A DNA stretch of 64,000 bases from Pseudoips prasinana (GCA_951640165.1 OX621243.1:9176001-9240000), one strand, 5' to 3'; counted from the first letter of the stretch, positions 20,827-32,322 are shown. Numbers and translations: made by a program. The notes: a model not told the origin generated them from the sequence alone.

Positions 20827-21330
20827 GATTATTAGCGGGATATAGAGTGTTAGTGCCAACTTTAATGTATGGAAGTGAAAGTTGGGTATGGCAGAAAAAG
20901 AATGAAAGTAAAATAAATGCAGTGGAAATGAGAGCTCTGAGAAGTATGTGTGGTGTGACTTTGAGAGACAGAATTCGAAATACTGATGTAAGAGAGCGTT
21001 GTGGTGTGAAAGAGGATGTAGTCACAAAGATTGAAAAGGCATGCTGAGATGGTTTGGCCATTTAGAAAGGATGAATGAAAGAAGATTGACAAAAAAAGTA
21101 TACCTGGCCTGTGTGAGTGGGACAACCGGAAGGGGAAGACCACGTCGAACATTCTCTGATCAAATTGGAGATGTTCTCAAGAAAGGGCAGGTCAGAAGTA
21201 CCCTAAACCGGCGAGCATGTATGAAGAATATAATGACAGTAATCGAGGCAAAAGAAGTATGCAAAGATCGTGACAAATGGAAATCCGTTGTCTCTGCCTA
21301 CCCCTCTGGGAAACAGGCGTGAGTCTATGT
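20827..21330 (+). pseudogene. LINE RT C-terminal remnant (RTE-like)
   Basis: Decayed end of a non-LTR polyprotein: [53 protein letters not shown], then after a one-base deletion at about 21040 [29 protein letters not shown], and [18 protein letters not shown] at 21322, followed by a TATG-repeat tail. The layout parallels the RTE copies but the sequence is a separate family. A second copy lies at 32058-32322 and a tail scrap at 14085. Confidence 0.82.
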
Positions 21331-21682
21331 ATGTATGTATAATTTTGGCACAACTTAAAGTTTGCGCTTACAACCAGTAATCTAGTCTTAAGCGTTTAAA
21401 AACTAAACATTTTTCCGATTGCATTTTATATAAATATCAAGAAAACACAAGGTCACGATAAGTCGATATACATCTTGACCTTGAGCCTTTTTGATATTCA
21501 TAGAAATATACACATTATTGCAATAAATCTTACAATTATGATATAACTCATAGTTGTAAACTTAAATATTATATATTTAATTATGTAACTTATCTTATAT
21601 TTCGATTTGGTGGAATAAAGTGTTTATTACTATGAATATCAAAAAGGTCAAGGTCAAGTTAAATATCTATTAAATTAAATAA

Positions 21683-21745
21683 CAGCGGTCTTATCGCTAA
21701 TATAGCAATCTCTTCACGACAACCTTTGAATGAATGCAATGTAGG
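21683..21745 (-). mobile_element. LINE 3'-UTR scrap
   Basis: ATCGCTAATATAGCAATCTC followed by ACGACAACC; the same motif as 1203-1262 and the reverse of 19102-19141. Confidence 0.55.
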
Positions 21746-21867
21746 GAGAAAAAATGGTAGTAAGCAGTACATCACTTATATAAATTTACATATACATATA
21801 TGTGCTTCTGTAGGAAAATTTTGTGTATACACATATAAAATATACATAAATATATAACAATAATAAT

Positions 21868-22008
21868 AATATGTAAATCCTAATATATAATAGATAATTA
21901 CACCCAGACTCAGGAGAAGCAGGCATGATCATTATCCTGGGTGGAAATCGACCCACGACCTCCGGCGTGAAAAGCAACCATTTGCCAACCACGCCAACAG
22001 GTCAACAT
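21868..22008 (-). mobile_element. SINE family B, head region
   Basis: On the minus strand: GTTGACCTGTTGGCGTGGTT, CTTTTCACGCCGGAGGTCGT, GGGTCGATTTCCACCC (box B), then CTGAGTCTGGGTGTAATTA. Close to the copies at 48929 and 58517. Confidence 0.85.
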
Positions 22009-22089
22009 TATATACACTGTGCGCAACTTTTTAATATACTATAAATAAATAAATCATAATATTGATAACGACGATATTGATAATAAATT

Positions 22090-22767
22090 ATAATTCTTTA
22101 AAAGGGTTATAAAAGATGTCATAGTTTGCCCGCGTCTGATGTGTAGAGGGAGTGTCTTATACAATCGTGCAGCTCGTACAGTGTTATATTTGTCTTAGAT
22201 ATTTGTGAAATATGTGGGCAACCGGAGTTTTAGATTCTTTGAAGATCTCAAGGACCTAGAATGTGTATCACATAGCGATTTAAACCTAATCGTGAGGTAA
22301 AAGCGGACCTTGGGATAAAAATAGAATACTGTAAAGAAGACCACTCGAGTTTTCTACGAAAAGCAGAAACGTGGTCCTATTTGCGGAGCCCAAATATGAA
22401 CCTTTTACAGAAGTTTTGAAGTCGCCCGAGTTTACCAAGTGTGTCCTCCGTAAGGTCAAGATAGCTGGCGTCAGCATAGTCAAAGATTGTAACAAGGAGG
22501 GATTGTGCCAGCGCAATTTTAGTGGCAGTTGCTAGAAAATTACGTAACCGCCTTAACGTATGACTTCTTCATATAGTTTACGGCTGGTTTTGTATTATTT
22601 GTGGAGCCCAAGACAATGATCAAAGTATATCCCCGAGTTTGAACCGTGTCCCTGAATGGAATTATTGTATTGTTAAATATAACTTGAGGTGTACTGGTCC
22701 AGTCATAATACTTTACACATAATGCCACAAAGTTTGTAGCAAACGCTGAAGAACTAGACATGACCAA
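22090..22767 (-). pseudogene. Decayed CR1/Jockey-like LINE
   Basis: Read right to left: SSSSAFATNFVALCVKYYDW, STPQVIFNNTIIPFRDTVQ, then stops and shifts, then a region like FKSLCDTHSRSLRSSKNLKL and a worn RAARLYKTLPLHIRR. The last parts align with FEFLCDTQSRFLRSS and LLWNALPIDIRR of the LINE at 18324, so this is an older relative in reverse. Several frameshifts; no function expected. Confidence 0.65.
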
Positions 22768-23321
22768 CTAATTAAGCTTTTATTACTACTTTGAAGTTGT
22801 TCGATGAAAACTCTCAATACCTAATTCTACTACCTTCAACACCAGAAAAAAATAAAGAAGAAAAACAAAGTTTAATTAGGCGGTACATAAAAACGTACAA
22901 GCTTAAAGTAACCAATTAAAAAAATCTTCCCACATATATACTAACTACTATAAAAAGAAAATAAACAACAACAGCAAAGACAAGTATACGTAGTTTAGTA
23001 CATGAAAGCTACAATACAATATCGATATATATTGTTCAGTATATCGTTACAGCCTAAATAGACTGCGACCCTGGTATTCAGTTTCCAGCCTTAATGCGAT
23101 AGGCACATATGATTAGCAAGCGTTTACATGTGATACACGAGAAAAAAAGAGTCAAAATATTCTTATAATACTTTGACGCTTTTTACCAACACTTCATATT
23201 AATGACAGTCTAGATATCATAACTATATCACATATTCCAATAGAAAATATATTTGTTACACAGTTATTATTTCGTTGTTATACCAAGACACTTAACTTAT
23301 ATAACTCAACAATAAAATAAA
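22768..23321. other. AT-rich sequence, nothing recognised
   Basis: No supported gene or repeat family. Confidence 0.45.
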
Positions 23322-23633
23322 CTACAAAAGGAATTCCCTTAGAAATGCTTTCAATTTTTCAGAATTGAAATTTACTAGTACCTCAAGGCAGTCTGCTTGG
23401 GTAATCTTATTTCGGAAGGATTTAGGCAAACATGTCGTATTTACTCGATCCCTAAGAAGATCGATTCGTTTGACGCACGGGATTTGATCACCTCCTTGTA
23501 GGTGCTTTACGATTGTACGCTGTCGGTTTTTATGTGATTTTTTAGTTATATAAGGTGCAAGTGACAGTCTACCTAAGAGATGGAAAATAAAATCATCACT
23601 GGAATCCAAGACACGTAAATGTAGGTTATTTAA
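23322..23633 (-). CDS. Unrecognised open frame, about 100 codons
   Basis: Open on the minus strand to a stop at 23322-23324. The product includes LRVLDSSDDFIFHLLG, RLSLAPYITKKSHKNRQRT, KHLQGGDQIPCVKRIDLLRD and ends EKLKAFLREFLL. Composition is protein-like (charged, helical C-terminus, no low complexity) and more balanced than neighbouring chance frames. There is no ATG near its left limit (the first possible start in the track is TTG 23609) and no clear splice acceptor. It could be a worn mobile-element fragment or a host exon. I cannot name a family. Confidence 0.25.
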   Translation of the reverse strand, partial: LNNLHLRVLDSSDDFIFHLLGRLSLAPYITKKSHKNRQRTIVKHLQGGDQIPCVKRIDLLRDRVNTTCLPKSFRNKITQADCLEVLVNFNSEKLKAFLREFLL

Positions 23634-23639
23634 TTAGAA

Positions 23640-24401
23640 CATTCTATGAACTATATAAAATTTGCGGATTTTGGACGCGAGAACTGATTTTTATGGAATC
23701 AGTTATATTCATTTTTCTTATGTATATGGCAAAACATTGTAAATATTTTTATTATGTATATTCATGTCTTAATATTCTTGTTTATACGCAGTATTTTATT
23801 GTATTTAATTGTTAATGTAAGTTAAGGTGTTTCTTGAACCTCTAATGTGGTAGGTAGGTTCAACATGCAACACACGACGCTTCAAGTCACAGTCTTGGCT
23901 TGTATCCTTATGCTTAGTTTTAAAGTAAATTATAAACGTTGCCAACTCATGCTTTGCAATGTTTTCCCCCAGCCCTCCTGCACCGGCTTTGTAGAATTAA
24001 CGATTTTGGCGACTAGTCACACGCATAACATTACGTTAGGTTATTTGACTGTGGTATTCAATATGCTCAGTAAATTACAATGAAATATCCAGTATCCAGA
24101 TTTTTTATTGATAAGACGCTACAGTCAATCATCTGTTTTAATCTTCACATTATCGTATTGGCAACCTAGTTTCAAAGTGGTTGCCAAATATGTCAATCAC
24201 GTATGGATCGGTGAGAGACTTCTCTGTTTTCTCTTAAATTAAAAGTTTATTTTAATTTGGTAAATTATTTACTTGAAATAATAGGAACAGACAATCGTAT
24301 TAATTAGTAATTTATCGCATTATATTTTGAATTAATTAAATCAAAACTTGCAATGAAATTTATCCATTTGGGAGCTACCGTGTCGGAGACTGTTGCTTTA
24401 A
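23640..24401. other. AT-rich sequence, nothing recognised
   Basis: An open frame at 23847-24083 shows no known motif and an ordinary AT-rich composition. No repeat recognised. Confidence 0.4.
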
Positions 24402-24549
24402 TGTACAGACGCCAGCAAATCAAGTTACCCCATTCTGTCAAATTTCCCCAATTGTAAGTGAACCTTAGAGGTCTGCTTAAGTGATAAAGTTGAAATCTAT
24501 AAAAGAAATTTGACAGATTGGAGTAGCTGGATGTGCTGGCGTCTGTACA
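24402..24549. mobile_element. 148-bp MITE with about 43-bp TIRs
   Basis: Ends TGTACAGACGCCAGCA and TGCTGGCGTCTGTACA are exact complements, and similarity extends inward to CTGTCAAATTTC / GAAATTTGACAG, about 43 bp with scattered mismatches. The centre is 60 bp of unique sequence. Target duplication is ambiguous (AT or GTAC). A truncated second copy lies at 46590. Confidence 0.88.
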
Positions 24550-25031
24550 TACAAAAGCTTTAATTTTTCCTAATACTATAATTAAAACTATGTGTCAGAA
24601 TAATAATTCTATTTAGAATATATTATAATTAAATTTGTACGTCGGAAATATCAGACCTATGTATAATCCAAAATTGTAATTTTAGAACCTACATTTCGGT
24701 AATATGTTCTTTTCACCCTTTAAATGAGTGTCTTCTTTATGCCTCTGTGTTGGTTTATTGCTATTTGTTTTTCCGGGTGCGCTCTTTTTGTTATACTTTG
24801 TGTGGCTTTATTGTGCAGGTTTTCCGGGATTAAAAGTGTCCTATGTCATGCTGGATGAGTACGTACCTATATAAAGGAGAAACGAGAACACAATGCGGTT
24901 AACAGTTGTAAAAAATATAGTTTTGTATTTTGTACAATGCTTGATGAACATGCTATGAAAAGGGGGAATTTAAGTGACCAGATAGAACCAAAGTCCCTTA
25001 TTGATTTAACTATACAAGGCTTTTAATATTA

Positions 25032-25489
25032 TCTTTACTAATTTTATAAATGCGAAAGTAACTCTGTCTGACTGTCGCGCTATCACGCCAAAACTACTGA
25101 AGCAATTTAATTGAAATTTGGTACACAGATAGTCTAAAGTATGAAAAACGACATAGAACATATATTTTAAATGCGGAAAAAGGGTTGTCAGGGGTTGAAA
25201 GGGGCAATGAAAAGTTGTATGAAAATATCATAATTTTTAGAGTTGGAAGCTAGAAACTTATTTTTAGGCTGTTAATTTGATATAAATAAATATGACTCAT
25301 AAAGTTTGTAAACTTTTACCCTCAAGGGTGTAAAATAGGGAATAGAGGATTACAGTTAGTATATAAATATGTAAGATTTATGTGAAAGTTTTATAAGTTT
25401 GCGACAAGAGACAAAATATAAGAGATATTCTGATATAACATTTACGGAGTAATTACAAAATTTGCGGACGAAGTCGCGTGCACAGCTAG
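25032..25489 (+). mobile_element. Short non-autonomous Helitron
   Basis: Starts TCTTTACTAATTTTATAAAT after an A, then GCGAAAGTAACTCTGTCTG and TTGAAATTTGGTACACAGA as in the 2036 element; ends GCGGACGAAGTCGCGTGCAC then AGCTAG before T. 458 bp, no ORF. The subterminal hairpin is partly preserved. Confidence 0.85.
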
Positions 25490-25849
25490 TATTGTAATAC
25501 TTAGGTTACGCTTTTTTGTCTCACGCTTCAACTAGAACACTGGTCATACGTCATGTCTGACAATATTAGTTTGTTTAAATGTAATGAGATCTACCTTCGT
25601 TTTAAATTTTTCACGTAGGATTAAAATTATCAGGGAAAATTGTTTGAGCCAGATAATTCCAGAAATTTCCGCGTGGGTGAAGCCAGGTTTTTTAATAACT
25701 TATCTCCCAAGGTGCATTTAATTTATTTATATAATATTGTGTAAACCAATAATAACTAAATTACTGAACTTTGTGATTTATAGTTAATACTAAGAATATA
25801 ATGTTCAATAATATGAATAATGTGACATTAGCGTTTTCCGGAGATTCAG

Positions 25850-26180
25850 GAAAGATCTTGGTGATAGGTGCTTAGTATAGGGGCTGCGGCGGCAGTGTGA
25901 GAAGTGTTCTCTACTGCCGCCACGTGCAGGAAGCCCCTGGAAGACAGCGATCTGTTTGTAGCACAGTCCCTGAGCCGGACAGGCAGGAGTCGGCAATAGG
26001 GCAGGGCAATCCCTATCCCTCCCAGGGTACATGCCCCGACCATCTGGGACATGGCGCAAAAAGGGGGCACCGGAACAGCGTTCCCGGGGCTCCCCCCATC
26101 AGGCGCCTAGAGAAATCCACGGTACGTAAGGTTTAGTCGGTGCGAGTCCGACATACCCACCCGTAGACACTTTTTGCACA
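25850..26180 (+). mobile_element. GC-rich block, probably a LINE 3' UTR
   Basis: About 330 bp much richer in GC than its surroundings, with CCGACCATCTGGGACATGGC, CCCCCATCAGGCGCCTAGAG and GTCGGTGCGAGTCCGACATA. The layout resembles 3' UTRs of some insect non-LTR elements. A hairpin (GGCGGCAGT / ACTGCCGCC) sits at about 25890-25922. Overlapping frames on both strands are not convincing genes. Confidence 0.4.
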
Positions 26181-26405
26181 AAAAACTGTCAAGAGGTGGC
26201 TTATTGGGCGTCAACTTCAATGACACGTGTCAAAAGTTTATCCAGTTCCTGGTATGTTGTATTTTTTTCCGTATTTAATCTTTAGCGGAATTTACATAGA
26301 ACCCCTTTTCGATATTATTCAGATTTTCGATTTTATTTTATCTATCAGTAATGCGCCAACAGACTCCAAACATATGCCTAATAAAGCATACGATATTTTG
26401 ATACC

Positions 26406-26451
26406 TTGTGTTACATTAATGTAATTATTTAATTACATTAATGTAACACAA
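26406..26451. repeat. Perfect 22-bp palindrome, 2-nt loop
   Basis: TTGTGTTACATTAATGTAAT plus TA, then TT, then the exact reverse complement. Confidence 0.95.
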
Positions 26452-26659
26452 AATTATAATTACACATTAATTATTAATTGTTATTGTCATAAGAATCAAT
26501 GAAGTACTTTTTTAAAAATGTTAAGAAATATTAAGAATTAGTTAGTGAGTTTATCATATAATATTAGTTATGAATTGGGTACAAAAATAAATATATTGAG
26601 GTGGTAGTTAGGGAAATGTATAATTAGATCTTGTCGTTTTTTTTTATTATTGCTGTGTG

Positions 26660-26709
26660 GTAACGGCATAGAATAACATCAATGGGGTGATGTTATTCTA
26701 TGCCGTTAC
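26660..26709. repeat. 22-bp snap-back at a LINE 5' junction
   Basis: Arms 26660-26681 and 26688-26709 are exact complements with loop ATGGGG. The right arm runs straight into the LINE 3'-end sequence, so the left arm is an inverted copy of the LINE start. Confidence 0.92.
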
Positions 26710-26915
26710 TCATCCCGTGGGCGGGGCGTAGATGTGGTCCGAGGGAATACCTAACAGAGAACGGACAGCAGCATTTTTCTGTAAACTATGGCCATCCAAC
26801 TGCGAACGCCAACCCGTCTGCCAAGCGTGGCAATTATGGCATATCCTCCATTCTTTAGCTAGGCTTTTGTCCAGCAGTGGACGTACTTTGGCTGACATGA
26901 TGATAATTTTTTGTA
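26688..26915 (+). mobile_element. LINE 3' end (RTE-type tail)
   Basis: CCGAGGGAATACC, AACGGACAGCAGC, CTGCGAACGCCAACCCGTCT, GCCAAGCGTGGCAATTATGG and TTGTCCAGCAGTGGACGTAC then TGATGATAA. Same family at 55311 and, reversed, at 61985. No coding potential remains. Confidence 0.8.
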
Positions 26916-27475
26916 GTGTTTAATTTAAATAAGGAAGTTTCATTAAACATGTTCATTACTTTAATATTTTCTTTTAGTAGAAAACGTGTACACAATATAA
27001 CTCAGAGATATTCACTTCAAAAGTACGAACCTACATAAGTAGGTACTATAAATCTCAATCGCGCCCTCATAAACGTTGGCAGCGCAAAACACTGTACCAA
27101 AAAGTTATTTAGTAACAAAAGTAAATGAAGTACAAGTACTTTGTACATTATGAACGGTCTCACTCACATATTGTCTACCTCTACGTCCGCTCTATTTCTC
27201 AAATTACCAATGAACCATTTCTAGTCTGTTCTACATTGAGTCTTATGCACATCAAAATAGGAACCAACGTTGAATCGTATCGATATGGTTGGTTTACTAT
27301 TGTAGAAGTTCGAACTATATTCGCAGTACAGACTAGTTCAAAACTAGGCGTACTATGTAACTTGTTTGTTACGACCACAAGTCTTTGGACGGATGCAGTA
27401 TCCCCTTTAGAAAGTTATTTTTTTTTTATTCATACATACAGCTACCATTACAGGATCTAGGTATCCAATTTGATA

Positions 27476-27645
27476 GTACAGAAAAATAAGGAGTTTAGAT
27501 TAGAGTACAGAAAAATTAGGAGCAACGATTAGTATTGCGGTAGCTTGTATTCTTCTCCAAGGTCCTATCTATCTTTATATCAAAATTCATCAAAATAAAT
27601 TAAGCGGTTTAGTCGTGAAGGCGTAAGAGACAGACAGAGATACAT
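27476..27645 (-). mobile_element. Helitron left-end fragment, reversed
   Basis: 27560-27645 reads, reversed, GTCTGTCTCTTACGCCTTCA then AACCGCTTAATTTATTTTGA, the subterminal motif of the 2036 Helitron (TGTTACGCTTTCCCGCTTAAACC...GATTTTGATGAAA). Beside it, AGTACAGAAAAAT occurs twice (27476, 27511) as a short direct repeat. Confidence 0.6.
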
Positions 27646-27649
27646 TGAC

Positions 27650-28689
27650 AGGCCCTTTTCCTATATTGTGTAAGGTATGTAAATTGAAACTAATTATTTT
27701 TGATGATGATCGAACTAATAGGTATTATAAACGGTATAATATGTTAGGCCTGATGTACGGATCTATATGATGTTAACATTTTAACATGCAGATTTGCGAT
27801 TTACCAGTAAAAGTACAGTGACGAAAGCACATCACTATTGATTTCAAACGACATGGCTCGCACCAAGAACATGAGCAGCGGCCGTACTGTGCAAAAATAC
27901 GTTGTCGATCATATCGTTCTATATATTATTCATAGCAGCGTAAGAACTATACATACATTGACACTTTTATGTAAGAAAAACAGCAATGTTTATGTATTCG
28001 GCATAATTCGAATTAAGAAATTTAAATTCACGACTTGAATTTTTGCTGTAAAAGTCGTAATACTACATGAAATATGTTGTTATGCTAATAAAAAAAACTG
28101 TATTTAACTGTGAAAGTGATTCCATCGGGGTGTAAATTAGTAGTTTCACTGCTATGTTTACACGTAAAGATTGCACAGGACGGCATTTCGGATAAAACTC
28201 AAGGTTTGGGTCAGCAGTACAGAGGTGTTAACTCGGCCACGTATTAGAGTTAACTGACAACGGCGTATGCCCGCTGGGCATACAGTAGAGAAATACGCGT
28301 CAGTTTTTCCTCTCTCTAGTATTTAATGCACTGAGGTCATAATTATTAAAATATTTGTTCAATTGTTGTAGTGGGAAGATAAAGTTTATCTAATTCACAG
28401 TAAGATTATGTTTAGATTGTGAAAAAACCACGGAGGTCTGAAAACAATTCCAGTTGAGCTGATATTCCGGTTAGGTCATTAGTTTTAATTCCTGTACCGG
28501 ATACCGGATTACTTACAGGGCTGTTGAGGGTCTCAGATAACGCAATAAGCCTTTGGTTGCTTTGAGAAGTGTGACAAGTATTATCACCTTGGCTGAAGTT
28601 TATAATAATTGCACGGGTTCATATTCTGCTCGTCAACAAAATTAAAGATTCTTCTTTTTCTATACCTATATTAAAATCAGTAATCATAA
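27650..28689. other. No gene recognised
   Basis: A frame at about 27838-28038 contains MARTK, which by itself is not enough to call a histone fragment. A small GC hairpin GTATGCCCGCTGGGCATAC lies at 28264-28282. Nothing else supported. Confidence 0.4.
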
Positions 28690-29322
28690 TCTATATATAT
28701 AAAAATGAAACCCGTTTTCCGTTGTCACGACATCACGCGTAAACGGCTGGACCGATTTCACTATTTCTTTTTTTATTGTGTTTGTTATTGTCAGGAGAAG
28801 GTTCTTATGTAAAAAAAAGAATTTAAAATTGCGCGGAAAATAAGAAAATTTAAGAATACTTCACAACCAAATATTATTTCTGATCTAACCTTAGCGCTTT
28901 GGACAATATAACCTTTTTTAATGTAACTTTTTTTTATTTGACATAGTATTGACAGATAGCGTGCGTTAATAGTCATCGTTAAGACAGGACAAGGTCTGTC
29001 GGGTCATCTATATATATAAAAATGAAACCCGTTTTCCGTTGTCACGACATCACGCGTGAACGGCTGGACCGATTTCACTATTTCTTTTTTTATTGTGTTT
29101 GTTATTGTCAGGAAAAGGTTCTTATGTAAAAAAAAATAATTTAAAATTGCGCGGAAAATAAGAAAATTTAAGAATACGTAACAGCCAAATATTATTTCTA
29201 ATCTAACCTTAGCGCTTTGGACAATATAACCTTTTTTAATGTAACTTTTTTTATTTGACATAGTATTGACAGATAGCGTGCGTTAATAGTCATCGTTAAG
29301 ACAGGACAAGGTCTGTCGGGTC
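28690..29322 (+). mobile_element. Head-to-tail pair of Helitron-like elements
   Basis: Two 317-bp copies, 28690-29006 and 29007-29322, each start TCTATATATATAAAAATGAA, continue CACGACATCACGCGT and CGGCTGGACCGATTTCAC (a Lepidoptera Helitron 5' signature) and end CAAGGTCTGTCGGGTC. They differ by only a few substitutions and small indels in A-runs. The second begins exactly where the first ends. The usual CTAG terminus is missing, so the right ends are truncated or variant. Confidence 0.75.
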
Positions 29323-29513
29323 AGTATCAAATAATTGTTGTCATTCTACTGTCAGTCACTTTTTCTATATATCTAGAATAAAAGTCTTAAATTATGATAT
29401 TTGGTTAACAATCTGGATCTGGATTAAACATCGCTAACCGGTTGAATACAATATTGAAATATACATTTATTTGAACGCATTGCTCTCCTAACAAACCTTT
29501 TTATTATTTTAGG

Positions 29514-29598
29514 TTTATGCGCGGTTTATATAAATACCCTCCGAACTAATAAGTGATTTTTTAAAATTCGGAGGGTATTTATATAAATCGCGCATAAA
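29514..29598. repeat. 32-bp inverted repeat, one mismatch
   Basis: Arms 29514-29545 and 29567-29598 around a 21-nt loop; the single mismatch is GCGCGGTT versus GCGCGATT. Confidence 0.93.
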
Positions 29599-29600
29599 AT

Positions 29601-30025
29601 AGTGTCAAGTGGATTTTGAGCATAGTCGTAGGTGAGTTCTCAAATGTGAAAACCTTTATCCAATCCATATGCGGTTGCCACTCATTACGTACTGAGTGAG
29701 CTCGACCACAAGTGATCGAAGCCGAATATCGTAGACGTAACCTCATGTTTCTGTTCTCTGTCTGTTTTCCTTTGTTAATTAATTACATTTATTTTTAAAT
29801 TAAAGTATCTGTTAAGGACGACAGAGGGGCGCCCCCCTACCGCAGTATCGGAGATAAGCGGGCGTCGAGCTCGCGGTGGAGATGGCATTAGATACGGACC
29901 GCGACCGCACACGTCATTATTATATTTTATTTCTATCATCTGTTTGTAATACAGTCATTAAAAATTCATCATTATATATCGGCATTATTTATTGGAGGCA
30001 ACCTCACCAGTATCTTTGAAAGATA
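29601..30025 (+). mobile_element. Possible solo LTR
   Basis: Starts TGTCAAGTGG and has a GC-rich centre (GGGGCGCCCCCCTACCGCAG) followed by TGTAATACAGTCATTAAAAA and GGAGGCAACCTCACC, a layout like R-U5 of insect gypsy-type LTRs. The right end and target duplication are not defined. The next 600 bases are plain AT-rich DNA. Confidence 0.3.
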
Positions 30026-30638
30026 ATTCTTTGAAACAGTAGTAAATAAATTAAAAATTTTTAGGAAACCTATAATAAAACATGTCATATAGCGACTACA
30101 GGGTCTCATTTGTAAAATAATATTATATATTTAGATTTATATTATTTTTAAATATATTATAGTTATATTATATTATTTTTAGATATAAAAATAATAATAT
30201 TTGTATTTTGTTAAGAATATTTATCGATAATATATTCCAAATGTTAAATTAAGCTTCATATTGTATGACTTGTTAATCAAAGACAAGGATTTCTTTATTC
30301 CTGAAACTAATTACATGGTTGTAGATGGTATACAATTTTGAGTATCACCAGTTACCCGTGTTAGGCGTACAACAGTAAGGTTTATGAATTAAACATAATT
30401 GTTAATAACTATTCTTATTATTATAATATATATTCGTTGAATTATTAATTACTATTTATGAAAAAAACGACAAATTTTTGGCAAAATACTTATTGAGTTC
30501 GTACACGTCGAAACGTTTTTGAATGTTTTGACTTCCAATTCCTTGACAGTATTGCATAAAAATGCACTCTTGTAAAAAAAATAATTATAAATGGATGGTG
30601 GCAAAGCAGTGATATAACTTTAAACCACATTTTTATAA

Positions 30639-30798
30639 TCACACTAATATTATAAAGGCAAAAGTTTGTGAGTGTGTTTGTTTGTTACTCTTTCACGCAA
30701 AAACTACTGGACGGATTTCGATGAAACTTTGTATTAATAGATTATATATCCGAAAAACACATAGGTTATATATAATTTCTAAAGTTTGGCACAGCTAG
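30639..30798 (+). mobile_element. 160-bp mini-Helitron
   Basis: TCACACTAATATTATAAAGG after A; ACTGGACGGATTTCGATGAA; ends GGCACAGCTAG before T. The GC hairpin is lost, so it is an internal deletion product. No ORF. Confidence 0.8.
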
Positions 30799-31637
30799 TT
30801 CTATAAAATTCCGCGCGCCTAAATAATAATTGTGAACTAAGTGTCAGAAACTTTAGCCTTCTAGAAACTTCATACTACGATCCAGTACATATATGTATGT
30901 CGTCACCGCAGTTACATAGTGCACAGTCCAAAGTTTCCTAGTATGTCTTGCTTGACTTATGTTAAACGACGAAACGTGAATTCAGATAGTACCGCAACTT
31001 CCCATATTTACAGTTTCAGTCAGCGTATAGTAAGTTTTAGTTACTTATATAAGTAAAAGTTGAAATTTGAGAATTATTTTAGCGTACACTTGACATATAA
31101 GCTAAAGACCTGGACCGAGCTTCGTTCATTTTGTTAATGTTGTCATCTTTCATTGAGGAAACTCATTTGGACAAAACATTTGCTCAGAGAATCGTTTGTG
31201 TCTCAAACGATTTAAATAAAACTTTCAGGATTGTTATAGATGTTTAAATAAATAATTAATATGAATCCTCCAAAATAGATAATCAATAATCGAAAGGAAA
31301 GTAGATAATTTGCTTAAGAAGTCCTTGAATACATTTTTTTAAATGTGAAATCTAATTGCAAATTTTGGCCAATCAATTCACATTTATAAAATATACATAC
31401 ATACAACACTTAACAAACACTGTTTGAAAATGAGGTCATGATACCACTATTGGGATTAGTATAAAAAAGTGACCAATAAAACGGCAAGTGATGGCTCTTG
31501 ATCTGTCCCTTCGGACCTTATGCGGCTCTCTCACCGAATTAATCAGTAGAAAAAATAAGAATTTGTTGCTTGTAGTTCTCGCTTTTAACAAATTGTGCTT
31601 TAGATGCTGACTATTTATGTTCAAATATATTACTAAA

Positions 31638-31980
31638 TCCTTACTATTATTATGGATGCGAAAGTAACACTGTCAGTCTGTCACCCTGTCGCGCTTTCAT
31701 GCTAAAATTACTGAACTGATTTAAATGAAGTTTGGTACACGGATAGTCTTGAGCCTGAGAAAAGATATAACTTAGTACTTTTTAGATAGTACTTTAGATA
31801 GTACTTTTTAATGTGAAAAAAGGTTTGCAAGGGGTTGAAAGGGGGTAAAAAATGATTTGATATAAATAAAAAAAACTGTTGATTCGATATAAATAAATAT
31901 GAAATTCAAAGTTTGAAAAATTTTTACCCTCAAAGGTATAAAATAACAATAGGTAATAGGGGGTGAAAGTATGTAAGGAT
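31638..31980 (+). mobile_element. Helitron left part, 3' end lost
   Basis: TCCTTACTATTATTATGGAT, then GCGAAAGTAACACTGTCAGT and AGTTTGGTACACGGATAGTC as at 25032. The sequence AGATAGTACTTT is repeated near 31785-31811. No CTAG end is found before the LINE copy at 32058. Confidence 0.65.
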
Positions 31981-32057
31981 TATTTGAATGTTATTAGCTC
32001 TTATTTTGTATTATTTTCAATGATAAAAAATATTTAATATTTTATATGATTCTCCGT

Positions 32058-32322
32058 AGAAGATTGACCAAAGAAGTATACCTGGCCTGTGTGAATGGAA
32101 CAACCGGAAGGGGAAGACCTCGTCGAACATTCTCTGACCAAATCGGAGACGTTCTCAAGAAAGGGCAGGTCAGAAGTATCCTAACCGGCGAGCATGTATG
32201 ATGAATATAATGACAGTAATCGAGGCAAAAGACGTGTGCAAAGATCGTGACATATGGAAATCCGTTGTCTCTGCCTACCCCTCTGGGAAACAGGCGTGAG
32301 TCTATGTATGTATGTATGATTT
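32058..32322 (+). mobile_element. LINE 3' end, second copy of the 20827 family
   Basis: AGAAGATTGACC, ACCGGAAGGGGAAGACCTCG, GACAGTAATCGAGGCAAAAG, TCCGTTGTCTCTGCCTACCC then AGGCGTGAGTC and a TATG tail, very close to 21076-21330 but with a short deletion. Confidence 0.8.

Noticed and set aside
20804..21152. Minus-strand frames opposite the LINE at 20827
   Set aside because: Antisense shadows of a recognisable LINE coding region.
27125..27460. 111-codon frame
   Set aside because: Composition follows local base bias, rich in Tyr, Ser and Ile; no motif and no splice context.
27838..28038. Frame with MARTK, as at the start of histone H3
   Set aside because: Similarity stops after five residues; the following residues do not fit H3.
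28690..29322. CRISPR-like or satellite array
   Set aside because: Only two 317-bp copies with Helitron-type ends and no spacers; eukaryotic context.
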